Shown: positions 47,070-56,445, counted from the first letter of the stretch. The stretch: DNA of 60,041 bases from Candidatus Firestoneibacteriota bacterium (GCA_903891415.1 CAITEH010000078.1:1-60041); one strand, 5' to 3'. The notes: generated by a model not told the origin, from the sequence alone. Numbers and translations are program-made.

Positions 47070-47134
47070 TTTTACTCTTTTACCTTATAAACCTTACAAA
47101 CTTTATGGACCTTATAGACTGCGCAACTCTGCGC

Positions 47135-49627
47135 CTACCACATTACACTAAGGTCTTCCGAGGTGTTCTCGATAACCATGGCTTTCTTTTTTTCGTCTAT
47201 TATGAATTTAACCGGTTTATTGGAAAGCGTGGTCACTTTAAGCGCTTTCTTGTCGAAAAGTTCCGGGTTGCATAAAACGGTAACAGTTGCGTTCTTTAAA
47301 CCGGAAATATCCAGCTTCCTGTGAAGGTGTGCCGGCCTGGGCGGGCGCTGCTTAACAAGGATTATAGATCTTTCTTTCTGCTTCACGAACACCCTGCATT
47401 CATAATGGAACGATTTATCAAAATAGTACTTGGCCGAGTTATTTTCCACGATAATTTCCCTTTCGGTGGAAACAGGCGCCCCGTCAGGGAAGGAAATATT
47501 GGTCAGGACCGTAGAGTTGGGTTTATGCCCGTTTAAAAAATAAGCCCCCTTACTTTTTGAAATGAAGAGGACCACAGGGGCGCTTAAAGGCATTTGAACT
47601 TTCTGGTTGGAAACAAAAGCCAGGGTCGGGTCCTTCAAGGCCTCCAGCTGGCCGACATTTATTCTTTCCTGCCCGATAACAAAACCGAACTCTGCAAGCA
47701 TGTGCCGGAGCCACTCTCCGGTATTGTGGACCTTGAACTGGTCGTCTCCTATCGTGTTGACCTGGTCCGCCTTGCTCTGGAACGGGAGAGTGCCTCTTAT
47801 CCAGCCGGCCATGCCGCCTTTCCATCCCGGCATTTTCCGGGTCAGCGCGTAGATCCTTTTTTTGCCGTTTTGCGTGACCGTTACTTTTATTTTAGTGCTT
47901 TTATCTTTTTTCTTTAAGACTTCGTGAACTCCGCCTGCACTGAGAAGCCCCCTGTGTATAATTACTCTTTTAGGGCTGCCGCCTTCAAAAACATCCTGTC
48001 TCAAACAAATTTCAGGTTTAAGCTCTCCTTCGAGCGGTTCCGCTGTTCCCAAATTCAGGAAACCCCTTAACTTTTCGGAAGCGTATTTTGTATTGCCATA
48101 GAAAATAACCTTGCCGCCTTTTTTGATATAGGCGATCACCTTATCGCCATATTTCCAGTCAGGAAGGGCGACAGGAACGATAAGCACATTGCTGCCGAAT
48201 ACTTTGAGCGGATCTTTAAGCTTCATAAAATTTGTGGTTGATATTACCGTGTTAAGCGGCAGTCCTTGTGAAACCGCCTCGTTAATATACACATCATAAA
48301 GATTAAGCAGCGGCGTAAGTTCCGGATGTTTTTCTATCATGTCGTTATACTCGTGATAAGGATAGACCCAAACAGCTATCCCGGGCTCATCCGGGAAGTC
48401 TTCCATCGCCCTTCTCATACTCGGAATTATTTCATTGGCATACTGTTCGGAGATATTGCCTCGTTCTGAACTGATCGTCAGAAGCTCTATATCGGTAGGA
48501 TTCTTGAGCTCGCCTTTTGAGTTTACCCTTGCCGCGGACAGGGCGCTGTAGATATCATAAGGTTCCCTGTTGTAGTAATAGATCCAGGGCCTGGAGACAA
48601 ACCAGGGGTCTTCCACATAAAACCGGTAAGGGTAACTGTTCCCGGGAATTTCCGCTATCCTGCTTAAGAAGATAGCAACTTCCTGGCCCAGGTTCCTTGA
48701 ACCCCAGGGCGGATTGGGAGCGCAGATCTTAACTTTGCCTATTTTATAAATATCCCTGATAGGCACGGCATCTTTCGCAATATCCAGGCCGATATTAAAA
48801 TCGGTCCCTCTTATCTCAATGGGAAGAGAGGGGCATTCTTTTCTAAATTCACGCCAGAAATCCAGTATCTCTTTTGCGGTTTGTTTGACTTCCCCGGGAT
48901 AGTATTTTTCACCGTCGAACACCTTTCCGACCGTATACCAGGAGTTGGGAGTGAACCCGAACCCGTTGGAGAACCAGATATAATCAAAGCCCAGCGCTTT
49001 GGCCGTTATCTTCGTCTGCCTTCCGAGGAATTCACCGAAAGGAGTACCTTCGGGAATGCCCTTCGGGTAACCGGAATATTTTAAATTATCCGCGTGCAGT
49101 TTCCTGGTAAAATCGACGAAAGCCATGGTCCTTTTATATTTTGATCTTGGCCCGTTGGTTATTATTTCGGGATGAAGTTTAAATCTCCAGTCATCAAAAA
49201 CGAATTCCGGCCCGGCGTCAAAGGTAAGGCCCGCGGTGAGTTTTTTGTTGAACATTTCTTTTGAAACCCGTTTAAAGGTGCTCACCATGTTCTTCAGGTC
49301 TTTATATTTTATGACCGGGGGATCTTTTCTGTACAGGAAGGCCCTGTTATTCGGGTAATGTGAAACATCGACAGGATACCCGTCATTATCCAGGTTGCAG
49401 AATCCGACATATTTTCCCCAGTTAATTTCTTTGTTCATATTGCCGTCGAACTGCACGATCTCATCACCGTCCCCGGTCCAAAAAAGCACGGATATCTCAT
49501 CCGCCTGGTCGATCAATTTTTCCCAGCAGGAAAGCGCGTGCCGGCAAACTCTTTCAATTTCCCCGCTTGTCATATTATCAAACGGCCGAAGTCCGATCTC
49601 CAGAACTGCCCTTTTAAGTCCGCCCAT
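47135..49627 (-). CDS. Large protein of unknown function, possibly carbohydrate-active
   Basis: 830 residues, no signal peptide. The N-terminal 400 residues look like a (beta/alpha)8-type barrel (LEIGLRPFDNM, ISVLFWTGDGDE, GLTFDAGPEFVFDDWRFKLH, GFDYIWFSNGFGF). Residues about 400-560 have a Rossmann/glutamine-amidotransferase-like segment (IKKGGKVIFYGNTKYASEKL) as found in multi-domain GH42-like glycosidases, and the tail is beta-rich. The layout suggests a glycoside hydrolase or phosphorylase, supported only by fold and by GH3 and deacetylase neighbours. AAAGGAG precedes the ATG. Confidence 0.65.
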   Translation of the reverse strand: MGGLKRAVLEIGLRPFDNMTSGEIERVCRHALSCWEKLIDQADEISVLFWTGDGDEIVQFDGNMNKEINWGKYVGFCNLDNDGYPVDVSHYPNNRAFLYRKDPPVIKYKDLKNMVSTFKRVSKEMFNKKLTAGLTFDAGPEFVFDDWRFKLHPEIITNGPRSKYKRTMAFVDFTRKLHADNLKYSGYPKGIPEGTPFGEFLGRQTKITAKALGFDYIWFSNGFGFTPNSWYTVGKVFDGEKYYPGEVKQTAKEILDFWREFRKECPSLPIEIRGTDFNIGLDIAKDAVPIRDIYKIGKVKICAPNPPWGSRNLGQEVAIFLSRIAEIPGNSYPYRFYVEDPWFVSRPWIYYYNREPYDIYSALSAARVNSKGELKNPTDIELLTISSERGNISEQYANEIIPSMRRAMEDFPDEPGIAVWVYPYHEYNDMIEKHPELTPLLNLYDVYINEAVSQGLPLNTVISTTNFMKLKDPLKVFGSNVLIVPVALPDWKYGDKVIAYIKKGGKVIFYGNTKYASEKLRGFLNLGTAEPLEGELKPEICLRQDVFEGGSPKRVIIHRGLLSAGGVHEVLKKKDKSTKIKVTVTQNGKKRIYALTRKMPGWKGGMAGWIRGTLPFQSKADQVNTIGDDQFKVHNTGEWLRHMLAEFGFVIGQERINVGQLEALKDPTLAFVSNQKVQMPLSAPVVLFISKSKGAYFLNGHKPNSTVLTNISFPDGAPVSTEREIIVENNSAKYYFDKSFHYECRVFVKQKERSIILVKQRPPRPAHLHRKLDISGLKNATVTVLCNPELFDKKALKVTTLSNKPVKFIIDEKKKAMVIENTSEDLSVMW

Positions 49628-49650
49628 TAATATCTCCTTTATTAAAAAAT

Positions 49651-49731
49651 AGGTTCTAGGTCCTGGGTCCTAGGCGCTAGGAAAGAAAAAAAAGGTTTTA
49701 CCTAAAACCTAACGCCCAGCACCTAGAACCT
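49651..49731. repeat. Dispersed palindromic repeat, family B
   Basis: Arms AGGTTCTAGGT-CCTGGG and CCCAGC-ACCTAGAACCT face each other around an A-rich centre; short CTAGG units are repeated within. A second copy is at 58050-58152. It lies between divergent genes. Confidence 0.75.
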
Positions 49732-49862
49732 GCTTTATCTTATCCTATCACAGCAGGATATAACTTTCAATGAAAGCAGTATTAAGGTATAATGTGAAAT
49801 ATCATTACCCGGGTATTTTCGGATGTAAAAGCGCCTGCATTCGCCGGTACGGCCTAAATCAG

Positions 49863-49903
49863 GCAACTACAAAATATCATTGTAGTTGCTCGATTTATCG
49901 AGC
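49863..49903 (+). repeat. Tandem hairpins upstream of recQ
   Basis: Stem 1: GCAACTACAA (49863) with TTGTAGTTGC (to 49889), 7-base loop. Stem 2: GCTCGA-TTTA-TCGAGC (49888-49903). They share two bases, so the full stems compete at the junction. They lie 50 bases before recQ and after a TATAAT at 49788-49793 with a poor -35. The element may be a palindromic genome repeat or a leader structure. The rest of the 49628-49954 gap holds a family B repeat and nothing else I can identify. Confidence 0.5.
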
Positions 49904-49954
49904 GTCTTTCGCGTTTTGTAAATATTAAAACAACACCTAAAGGAAACGATACTT

Positions 49955-51772
49955 GTGGAAATAACAAATAGCGGCATTATATTAGACACTCTCAAAAAAT
50001 ACTGGGGTTATGGCAGTTTTCTTTCGTTCCAGGAAAAGGCCATCCAGTCAATACTTGATGATAATGATACCCTAACGGTGCTTCCGACGGGCGGCGGAAA
50101 ATCTATCTGTTTTCAGGTCCCGGCGGTTATTTTGCCCGGAACCGCGGTCGTGATTTCACCCTTAATATCCCTTATGAAAGATCAGGTGGACGCCCTAAAA
50201 GAAGTGGGGATAGAGTCAGAATGCATCAACTCCTCTCAGGACAGAGAAACTAATGCGGCGGTAGCCGGCCGGCTTAGAAGCGGGGCGCTCAAACTTCTAT
50301 ATATATCACCTGAAATGCTCATGACCGATTACATGCAGGGCATGCTTAAAGCTATCAAGGTTTCCTTTTTTGCCATTGATGAGGCACATTGCATCAGCCA
50401 CTGGGGGCATGATTTCCGGGCGGAATATAGGAAACTTTATTTGATTAAAGAAATATTTCCCGGCATGAAGATACATGCCTTTACGGCGACCGCCACCAAA
50501 GAAGTCCAAAACGATATCATAAGAGAACTTAAACTTAAAGATCCCCATGTTTATTTAGGCAATGTTGACAGGCCGAATCTTATTTACAGGATGAACAGGA
50601 AGCAGGGGGACGGGTTTGACCAGATAGTCGAAATACTTGGCGCTCATAAAAAACAGGCGGGGATAATTTACTGTTTGAAACGGGCGGATGTGGACAGCAT
50701 CTCGGCAAACTTAAATAAGGCCGGGTTTAAAAGCCTTCCTTATCATGCCGGGCTTACCGATGAAGAAAGAAAGGAAAATCAGAATAAGTTTTCTACGGAG
50801 AAGACCGATATAATCGTGGCAACTATCGCTTTTGGTATGGGCATTGACCGTTCCAATGTCCGCTTTATTATTCATGCCGCCATGCCAAAGTCCATTGAAC
50901 ATTACCAGCAGGAGACAGGAAGGGCCGGCAGGGACGGGCTGCCCGCCTACTGTTATTTGTATTACTCGAACCGCGATATGATAATCTGGGAATTCATCTT
51001 TGGAAAATCCGGCGCCAGTGAAATGATGTATGAAAAACTTAAAGAGATGTACGCCTTCTGTTCCATCCCGCAGTGCCGCCACGCATTTTTAACAACTTAC
51101 TTCGGACAAAAGTTCGAAGTCCCGGGCTGCAAGGCCTGTGATTTTTGCCTGCAAGAAATAGACAGCATAGACAACGCGGGCGACCTGGCAAGAAAGATAC
51201 TTAAAGGAATAATAGATGTGCGCGAAAGGTTCGGCGCGGAACATGTTGCCAATATCCTTGCCGGCAAAGTTACGGATAATATCACGAAATGGAGGCATGA
51301 AAACCTGCCGTCTTTTGCTTCCCTGGCTTCGGAAACAAAATTCGCAGTCCGTTCAATGATAGACCAGCTGCTGGCCCAGCGTTATCTCGTCCGGAACGGG
51401 GAATACTTTACCATCTCCCTTACGGAAGAAGGCAGAAAGCTTTTGGAAGGAGCGGCCGACCCTTTGCTTACCCGCCCGGTGGAAGGGAAAAAGAAAAAGC
51501 AGCTTGAGAAAAAGAGATCCAAAGCCATGGAAAAAGAATGGGGTGATATTGATACCGCTCTCTTTGAAGCTTTACGCGCTCTTAGATTAAGCCTTGCAGA
51601 CAAAAAGCATATCCCGTCCTATCTGGTCTTCACCGACAAGACCCTGATAGATCTGTCCAAAAAGAAGCCCAAAACCCTCGAAGAGATGAAAGACATCTTC
51701 GGCATAGGCGAAACAAAACTCCGCCAATATGGTAAAATATTCCTGGAAGCGATAAAGGAAAACGGGAAGTAG
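49955..51772 (+). CDS. recQ: ATP-dependent DNA helicase RecQ
   Basis: 605 residues. It is a 3'-5' helicase in recombination and fork repair. Walker A TGGGKS is near residue 46; IDEAHCISHWGHDFR is the DEAH box with the RecQ aromatic loop; QETGRAGRDGLPA is motif VI. A zinc-binding region (CRHAFLTTYFG, GCKACDFC) and winged helix follow, and an HRDC domain ends the protein (about 535-600). GTG start at 49955 after AAAGGA. Full-length for the family. Confidence 0.95.
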   Translation: MEITNSGIILDTLKKYWGYGSFLSFQEKAIQSILDDNDTLTVLPTGGGKSICFQVPAVILPGTAVVISPLISLMKDQVDALKEVGIESECINSSQDRETNAAVAGRLRSGALKLLYISPEMLMTDYMQGMLKAIKVSFFAIDEAHCISHWGHDFRAEYRKLYLIKEIFPGMKIHAFTATATKEVQNDIIRELKLKDPHVYLGNVDRPNLIYRMNRKQGDGFDQIVEILGAHKKQAGIIYCLKRADVDSISANLNKAGFKSLPYHAGLTDEERKENQNKFSTEKTDIIVATIAFGMGIDRSNVRFIIHAAMPKSIEHYQQETGRAGRDGLPAYCYLYYSNRDMIIWEFIFGKSGASEMMYEKLKEMYAFCSIPQCRHAFLTTYFGQKFEVPGCKACDFCLQEIDSIDNAGDLARKILKGIIDVRERFGAEHVANILAGKVTDNITKWRHENLPSFASLASETKFAVRSMIDQLLAQRYLVRNGEYFTISLTEEGRKLLEGAADPLLTRPVEGKKKKQLEKKRSKAMEKEWGDIDTALFEALRALRLSLADKKHIPSYLVFTDKTLIDLSKKKPKTLEEMKDIFGIGETKLRQYGKIFLEAIKENGK

Positions 51773-51782
51773 GGGGTTTGAT

Positions 51783-52007
51783 ATGAAAATTGACCGGAAA
51801 GTTCTTTTTAAAGATACTCTAAAGTTTCTGTGCGGGGCGTTTTTTGTAACAGCAGGAGTAAACTGGTGGATGTACTTCAATAATATGTCCGCTCCTTTTC
51901 CTTTTATACCCGGTGCAACCGTCTCCCCGGAGTTTCTTGGCATCCGCGGATGTATCCATTTCGTGCTCTTTTTGGTCACCCTCTACTTTGGCTTTATTAA
52001 GAAATAA
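51783..52007 (+). CDS. Small two-TM membrane protein, unknown
   Basis: 74 residues with two probable TMs (about 12-30 and 52-70) joined by a loop containing PFIPGATVSPEFLG. No family recognised. It starts 10 bases after recQ, with AGGGGG upstream, so it may be co-transcribed. Confidence 0.6.
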   Translation: MKIDRKVLFKDTLKFLCGAFFVTAGVNWWMYFNNMSAPFPFIPGATVSPEFLGIRGCIHFVLFLVTLYFGFIKK

Positions 52008-52020
52008 ATATGTAATTAGC

Positions 52021-52150
52021 TGTCATTGCGAGGAATGAGACGTTAGTCGCGGTTTATGACGAAGCAATCTTAGCAATTGGAAATTGCTCCAATACAAACA
52101 AGTTTGCTTCGTCATATGCCTGACCTATCGGTCAATTCCTCGCAATGACA
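52021..52150. repeat. Dispersed palindromic repeat, family A (full copy)
   Basis: Perfect 16-bp terminal inverted repeats TGTCATTGCGAGGAAT (52021-52036) and ATTCCTCGCAATGACA (52135-52150). The interior has GACGAAGCAATCT facing AGTTTGCTTCGTC, plus GACCTATCGGTC. It is 130 bases long with no open reading frame, resembling a MITE or large REP-type element. Confidence 0.85.
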
Positions 52151-52227
52151 ACGCAAAATACAATGAACTTATTTGGCTTTTTTGCTGCTAATGTACCGTA
52201 ACAAAACTCAAGACCCGGGGAGCTATT

Positions 52228-52998
52228 ATGAAAAATAATGAAGTGAAAAACATCTGGAACACAAACGCGGAATTTTGGGATAAAAGGATGGGGGAAGGTA
52301 ATGAATTTCATAAAACCCTGATAGAACCTGTTCAATTAAGACTGCTTAATATAAAAGCCGGGGACAAAATATTGGATATCGGCTGCGGGAACGGGCAATT
52401 TGCCAGAAAGATGGCCGGGCTGGGAGCGGAAGTCACTGCAACAGATTTTGCGGAAAAATTCATCCGGATCGCCAAGGCAAAAGGGCCAAAAAGCATAAAA
52501 TACCGGGTTGTTGATGCCACGAAAACAGCAGATCTAAAAAAACTTTCAGGAATAACTTATGATTCAATTGTATGCACAATGGCCATTATGGATATGGAAA
52601 AGATAGCGCCGTTAATAGAATATTTGCCAAAACTGCTGAAAAAAGACGGGAAATTTATATTTTCAATATGTCATCCATGCTTTAATTCCGGAGAAAATAT
52701 ATTGGCGCATGAACGGGATGACCTGGAAGGAGAAGTAAAAGATAAATATTATATTAAAACACGGAACTATACGGTAGAGAAAAGTTATCTCGGTATCGGC
52801 ATGATGGGCCAGCCAAGATCACAATATTATTTTCACAGAACGGTTTCGACTATTCTACGGAGTTTTTTCAAAAATGGTTTTGTACTGGATGCCTATGAAG
52901 AACCTTCGTTCGCGGATATAGAAGACAGCCTGAAAATATTTAACAACGTTTACAAAAATATCCCGCCGGCATTAATTTGCAGGTTGAAAATAAAATAA
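52228..52998 (+). CDS. Class I SAM-dependent methyltransferase
   Basis: 256 residues. Motif I is ILDIGCGNGQFARKMAGLG near residue 50, followed by EVTATDFAEKFIRIAKAK and a YDSIVCTMAIMDM motif. Such proteins methylate small molecules, lipids or tRNA; the substrate cannot be told. GGGGAGC precedes the ATG. It lies between two family A repeats. Confidence 0.85.
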   Translation: MKNNEVKNIWNTNAEFWDKRMGEGNEFHKTLIEPVQLRLLNIKAGDKILDIGCGNGQFARKMAGLGAEVTATDFAEKFIRIAKAKGPKSIKYRVVDATKTADLKKLSGITYDSIVCTMAIMDMEKIAPLIEYLPKLLKKDGKFIFSICHPCFNSGENILAHERDDLEGEVKDKYYIKTRNYTVEKSYLGIGMMGQPRSQYYFHRTVSTILRSFFKNGFVLDAYEEPSFADIEDSLKIFNNVYKNIPPALICRLKIK

Positions 52999-53035
52999 GT
53001 AAATAGGATAGTTACATATGAAAATTAATATTCTG

Positions 53036-53169
53036 CTGTCATTGCGAGGAGCTCGCCGATAGGCGAAGCTTGCGACGCGGCAATCTCAGCAAGTAAGAAT
53101 TGTTCAACAAGAAGAATGAGATTGCTTCGTCATAAACCTGACCTATCGGTCAATTCCTCGCAATGACAG
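53036..53169. repeat. Dispersed palindromic repeat, family A (full copy)
   Basis: Terminal inverted repeats CTGTCATTGCGAGGA (53036) and TCCTCGCAATGACAG (to 53169). The interior holds GAGATTGCTTCGTCATAAAC and GACCTATCGGTCAATT nearly as in the copy at 52021, so the right half is the more conserved. Confidence 0.85.
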
Positions 53170-53183
53170 AATAGGAGCGCGGA

Positions 53184-53711
53184 TTGATAGAAATAAAAGA
53201 GTTGGACAGAAATAATGCGCAGTACCTCAATAAATGTGATGAAGAATTTACCATTTCATCTTTTTATGATATTTCTTTTATCGGTGGGAAGTTTGAATTA
53301 ACAGAAAAAGCCGTCACTCCTTATAAGAAAAAATATGAAAGCACAAAAATTAATGTTGAGGAATATTTAAAAGCTCCTGCAAAAACTGTTTTGTTCGCAT
53401 TTGCTGACGGAAAATTAGCAGGGGAAGTAATTCTTGAAAAGAACTGGAACAATTATGCCCGGCTGGAGATAGCTGTAATTGAAGAATACCGGAGAAAAGG
53501 CATCGGAAAGAAACTGATGGAACATTCTATAAATTGGACGAGGTTGAAGGGATTGCCGGGAATAATGGCAGAAACCCAGAACACCAATGTTCCTGCCTGT
53601 AAATTTTACAAGGCCTCCGGTTTTAGTATAGGCGGGATAGATACTGAGCTATACAAAGGTGTCGACAAAAATAGCAAAGAAATCGCAATATTCTGGTATT
53701 ATGAATTTTAA
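53184..53711 (+). CDS. GNAT acetyltransferase, streptothricin-acetyltransferase-like
   Basis: 175 residues. The GNAT acetyl-CoA site is EEYRRKGIGKKLMEHSINW. The flanking pattern EKNWNNYARLEIAVIEEY and TQNTNVPACKFYKASGFSIG, then IDTELY and EIAIFWYYEF, closely recalls Sat/SatA proteins that acetylate streptothricin. The real substrate is unproven. TTG start at 53184 after GGAGCG, just beyond a family A repeat. Confidence 0.82.
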   Translation: MIEIKELDRNNAQYLNKCDEEFTISSFYDISFIGGKFELTEKAVTPYKKKYESTKINVEEYLKAPAKTVLFAFADGKLAGEVILEKNWNNYARLEIAVIEEYRRKGIGKKLMEHSINWTRLKGLPGIMAETQNTNVPACKFYKASGFSIGGIDTELYKGVDKNSKEIAIFWYYEF

Positions 53712-53732
53712 AAAAGTGCATTAATAAATAAT

Positions 53733-53783
53733 AAGATTGCTTCCTCATAAGCCGCGACTATTGTCGCATTCGTCGCAATGACA
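53733..53783. repeat. Dispersed palindromic repeat, family A (half copy)
   Basis: AGATTGCTTCCTCATAAG and the end CGTCGCAATGACA match the right half of family A with changes. It lies between convergent genes. Confidence 0.6.
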
Positions 53784-53790
53784 ACCGTGA

Positions 53791-56445
53791 CTAGATCAAC
53801 CCGTGCAGTTTCTGCAGCTTTTCCGCTATTTCGGGTTCTTTGAAGCAGAATTTGAGCTCAAGGAATTTTGCTCTTAGAAGCTTTACTTCCTCTTTTACAT
53901 TCTTACCGTCCAGACAGTCTTTTATCAGCTGAGCTGCTTGTTTGAAATCTTCTTCTTTCATGCCGAACCGGGTCATTTCTGAAGACCCGAGGCGGAGAGC
54001 TCCGGAAGCAGTGAAGCCCTCTTCTTCGGGTGTTGCCTGGTAATTGACGATAATATTGTTCTCTTCAAGGCGTTTTGCGACTTCCGGGCCTTTAGCATAA
54101 CCCACATTGACTATGACCTGATGGGTTTCGGTATAAGAAACAGCCGGGTCGCCTGCCACATCGGCTCCAAGATCTTTTAGGGCTTTAGCGAGGACCTTTG
54201 CATTGGTAATGACTTTACCCTGATACTCATCTTTAAAGTGATTCATCTCATAAACCGACATCAATAGCCCGAGAAGGGTGCCGAGGTGATGATTGGAAAC
54301 GGAACCCGGGAACACGCGGTTTTCGACGGCTTCCCAGAGCTTATAATTGTCTTCCTCCGGCACAAAGTTTGAAGAGATAATACCTCTTTGCGGTCCGAAG
54401 AAAGTTTTGTGTGTGGAGCCCGTTACAATATCGGCGCCGTCTTTGAACGGCTCCTGGAAGTACGGGCCGATGAGTCCGAGCACATGCGCCATATCATACA
54501 TTACAAGGGACCTTATCCCCTGTGCCTGAATATAGTCTTTTATTTCTTCAACCGGCTCGGGATGAAGCACCATGGATTTACCGAATATTATAAGTTCCGG
54601 CCTGTATTCTGCCAGCAGTTTTTTTGCCGCGTTTACGTCAATTTTGTACTGGTTTTCCGGAAGCACGGGGAAATTGATAACTGAAGCTTTTTCGGTCCGG
54701 GGATTGATCCTGACAAAGTTATTCAGGGCGCCCATCGGCTGGGCGGAAAGATGCCCGCCCCGCATTATATGATTGTTCATAACACAATCCATCCGCCGCG
54801 GCTCTGCTTTTCTGTTGTCCCGGTTGAGAAAATCAAGCATTCCGGCAAAGACCGCGGTATTGGCCATTTGTCCGGAGAGCACCCGGCTTTCCACATTTAT
54901 ACAACCCAGATATTTTTTGAACTCAGAACCTATCAGATTTTCCACTTCCTGAATAAAATCGGTGCCCTGGTAATAAAATATTTCCGCGCCGTAGAAGGAA
55001 CCTGCCTTTTTATGTTCCGCGTAACGGAAGGCCGGGTCCATAATTGAAAGCAGACGTACTGCCGGAGACTGTGTTTGTTCCGAAGGGATCAGGTTAAGGC
55101 ATTCCTTTTGACGCCAGGCCGTGTTCAGAAAAGCTTTTTCCAGGAGGGCTTTAGCTTTTTGCGGATAGGGAACAGAAAGAATATTGTTTGGCTCCGGTTT
55201 AGCCCGGTTCATTTCCGCGATGATAGGCCTGGCGAACGGCGCTGAATCGCTCTTCAGATGCCACTTGACTATTACCGCGTCGGCTTTCATACCGCGTATA
55301 TCTATTTGTATCTTATCGCCTTCTTTAAGGTCAGAATCCAGCAGTGCCAGGCCGATGGCGCGCATGGAATGTTCGTCCGAGATCTTAGTGTAGAGACCTT
55401 CTCCGGTTGTCTTATAAAAGGGTATCATTGTTCCGCTGGTCACATAACCGGCCTGCTTGTCCCCTCTTAGCACAATAAAACCCTGGCGCGCTATTCCCCT
55501 GCCTATTACGGCAAAAGGCATAACTCTTTTGGGCAGGGCTCCCGGCTCCGAATAGTCCTGTTTAACTATTTTTTTATATGCTTCGAACTGCTTTACGAGG
55601 GCGTCTTTTCCAAGGAAATTTGCTTTAAGAGGGGAAAAACTTACGGCGTATTTTGCCAGCGGTACGGCGAATATGGGAATTTCTTTTCCTTCTTTATCCA
55701 CGCCCAGTTCATGGCCGTAAAGAGGAAGGCCGCTTTCTATGCGTAAAGTATCTCTGGCCCCGAGGCCGGCCGGTACCGCGCCTTTTTCAACGAGCGCGTC
55801 CCAGAGAGAAAGAGCGTCTTCCCGGGCGACAAAAAATTCAAAACCCAGCGGCTCGCCGGTATATCCGGTGCGGGCCACAAGTACCTTGCTGCCTTTTATT
55901 GTTACAGAACCCATCGCATTCTTGACCGGTTCCGGTATTTTTCCGCTTTCCACGAGAGCAGCCAGGATCTCTTTAGATCTCGGCCCCTGCAGAGAAAGCA
56001 TTGCGATCTCTATGGATCTATCCTCGATCTCTACCCCGCCGATATATCTTTTTGCAATATGAGATAAATGCTCCCAGTCGCGAAGCTGATTGCCGGCGTT
56101 GGCCACAAGTATATACTCATTTGCGGAAAATTTATAAAGATAGGCGTCGTCCAGCGCGCCTCCGGATTCATTCTGGATCATGGTGTATTGCGATTGGTTT
56201 ACCTCAAGAGCGGCGGCATTATTGGTCAGTATGTATTGCAGGAAAAGCAGGGAATTTTTACCGCGAACTATAAAACGGCCCATATGGGAAACATCAAAAA
56301 GGCCGGCAGATCTTCTGGTTATTAAATGCTCTTCAATAATACCCCGGGGATAATTAAGAGGCATGTTCCACCCGCCAAAACCGGTCATAGTTGCGGAAAG
56401 GGCTGCATGCCTGTCGTAAAAAATTGTTTTTAAAAGTTCCACCAT
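53791..56445 (-). CDS. Aminomethyltransferase-serine hydroxymethyltransferase fusion (GcvT-GlyA)
   Basis: About 884 residues, two enzymes in one chain. Residues 1-400 are GcvT (T protein of glycine cleavage): SAGLFDVSHMGRF, NQSQYTMIQNESGGALDDAY, LANAGN-like VANAGNQLRDW. Residues 420-884 are a PLP-dependent serine hydroxymethyltransferase (LNLIPSEQTQSPAV, VESRVLSGQMANTAVF, DGADIVTGSTHKTFFGPQRG with the PLP Lys near 680). SGQMAN instead of SGSQAN marks a divergent GlyA. Both use THF one-carbon units, so channelling of methylene-THF is plausible. Start at 56445 follows GGAGAAGG; the upstream Met at 56505 is rejected. Confidence 0.92.
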   Translation of the reverse strand: MVELLKTIFYDRHAALSATMTGFGGWNMPLNYPRGIIEEHLITRRSAGLFDVSHMGRFIVRGKNSLLFLQYILTNNAAALEVNQSQYTMIQNESGGALDDAYLYKFSANEYILVANAGNQLRDWEHLSHIAKRYIGGVEIEDRSIEIAMLSLQGPRSKEILAALVESGKIPEPVKNAMGSVTIKGSKVLVARTGYTGEPLGFEFFVAREDALSLWDALVEKGAVPAGLGARDTLRIESGLPLYGHELGVDKEGKEIPIFAVPLAKYAVSFSPLKANFLGKDALVKQFEAYKKIVKQDYSEPGALPKRVMPFAVIGRGIARQGFIVLRGDKQAGYVTSGTMIPFYKTTGEGLYTKISDEHSMRAIGLALLDSDLKEGDKIQIDIRGMKADAVIVKWHLKSDSAPFARPIIAEMNRAKPEPNNILSVPYPQKAKALLEKAFLNTAWRQKECLNLIPSEQTQSPAVRLLSIMDPAFRYAEHKKAGSFYGAEIFYYQGTDFIQEVENLIGSEFKKYLGCINVESRVLSGQMANTAVFAGMLDFLNRDNRKAEPRRMDCVMNNHIMRGGHLSAQPMGALNNFVRINPRTEKASVINFPVLPENQYKIDVNAAKKLLAEYRPELIIFGKSMVLHPEPVEEIKDYIQAQGIRSLVMYDMAHVLGLIGPYFQEPFKDGADIVTGSTHKTFFGPQRGIISSNFVPEEDNYKLWEAVENRVFPGSVSNHHLGTLLGLLMSVYEMNHFKDEYQGKVITNAKVLAKALKDLGADVAGDPAVSYTETHQVIVNVGYAKGPEVAKRLEENNIIVNYQATPEEEGFTASGALRLGSSEMTRFGMKEEDFKQAAQLIKDCLDGKNVKEEVKLLRAKFLELKFCFKEPEIAEKLQKLHGLI

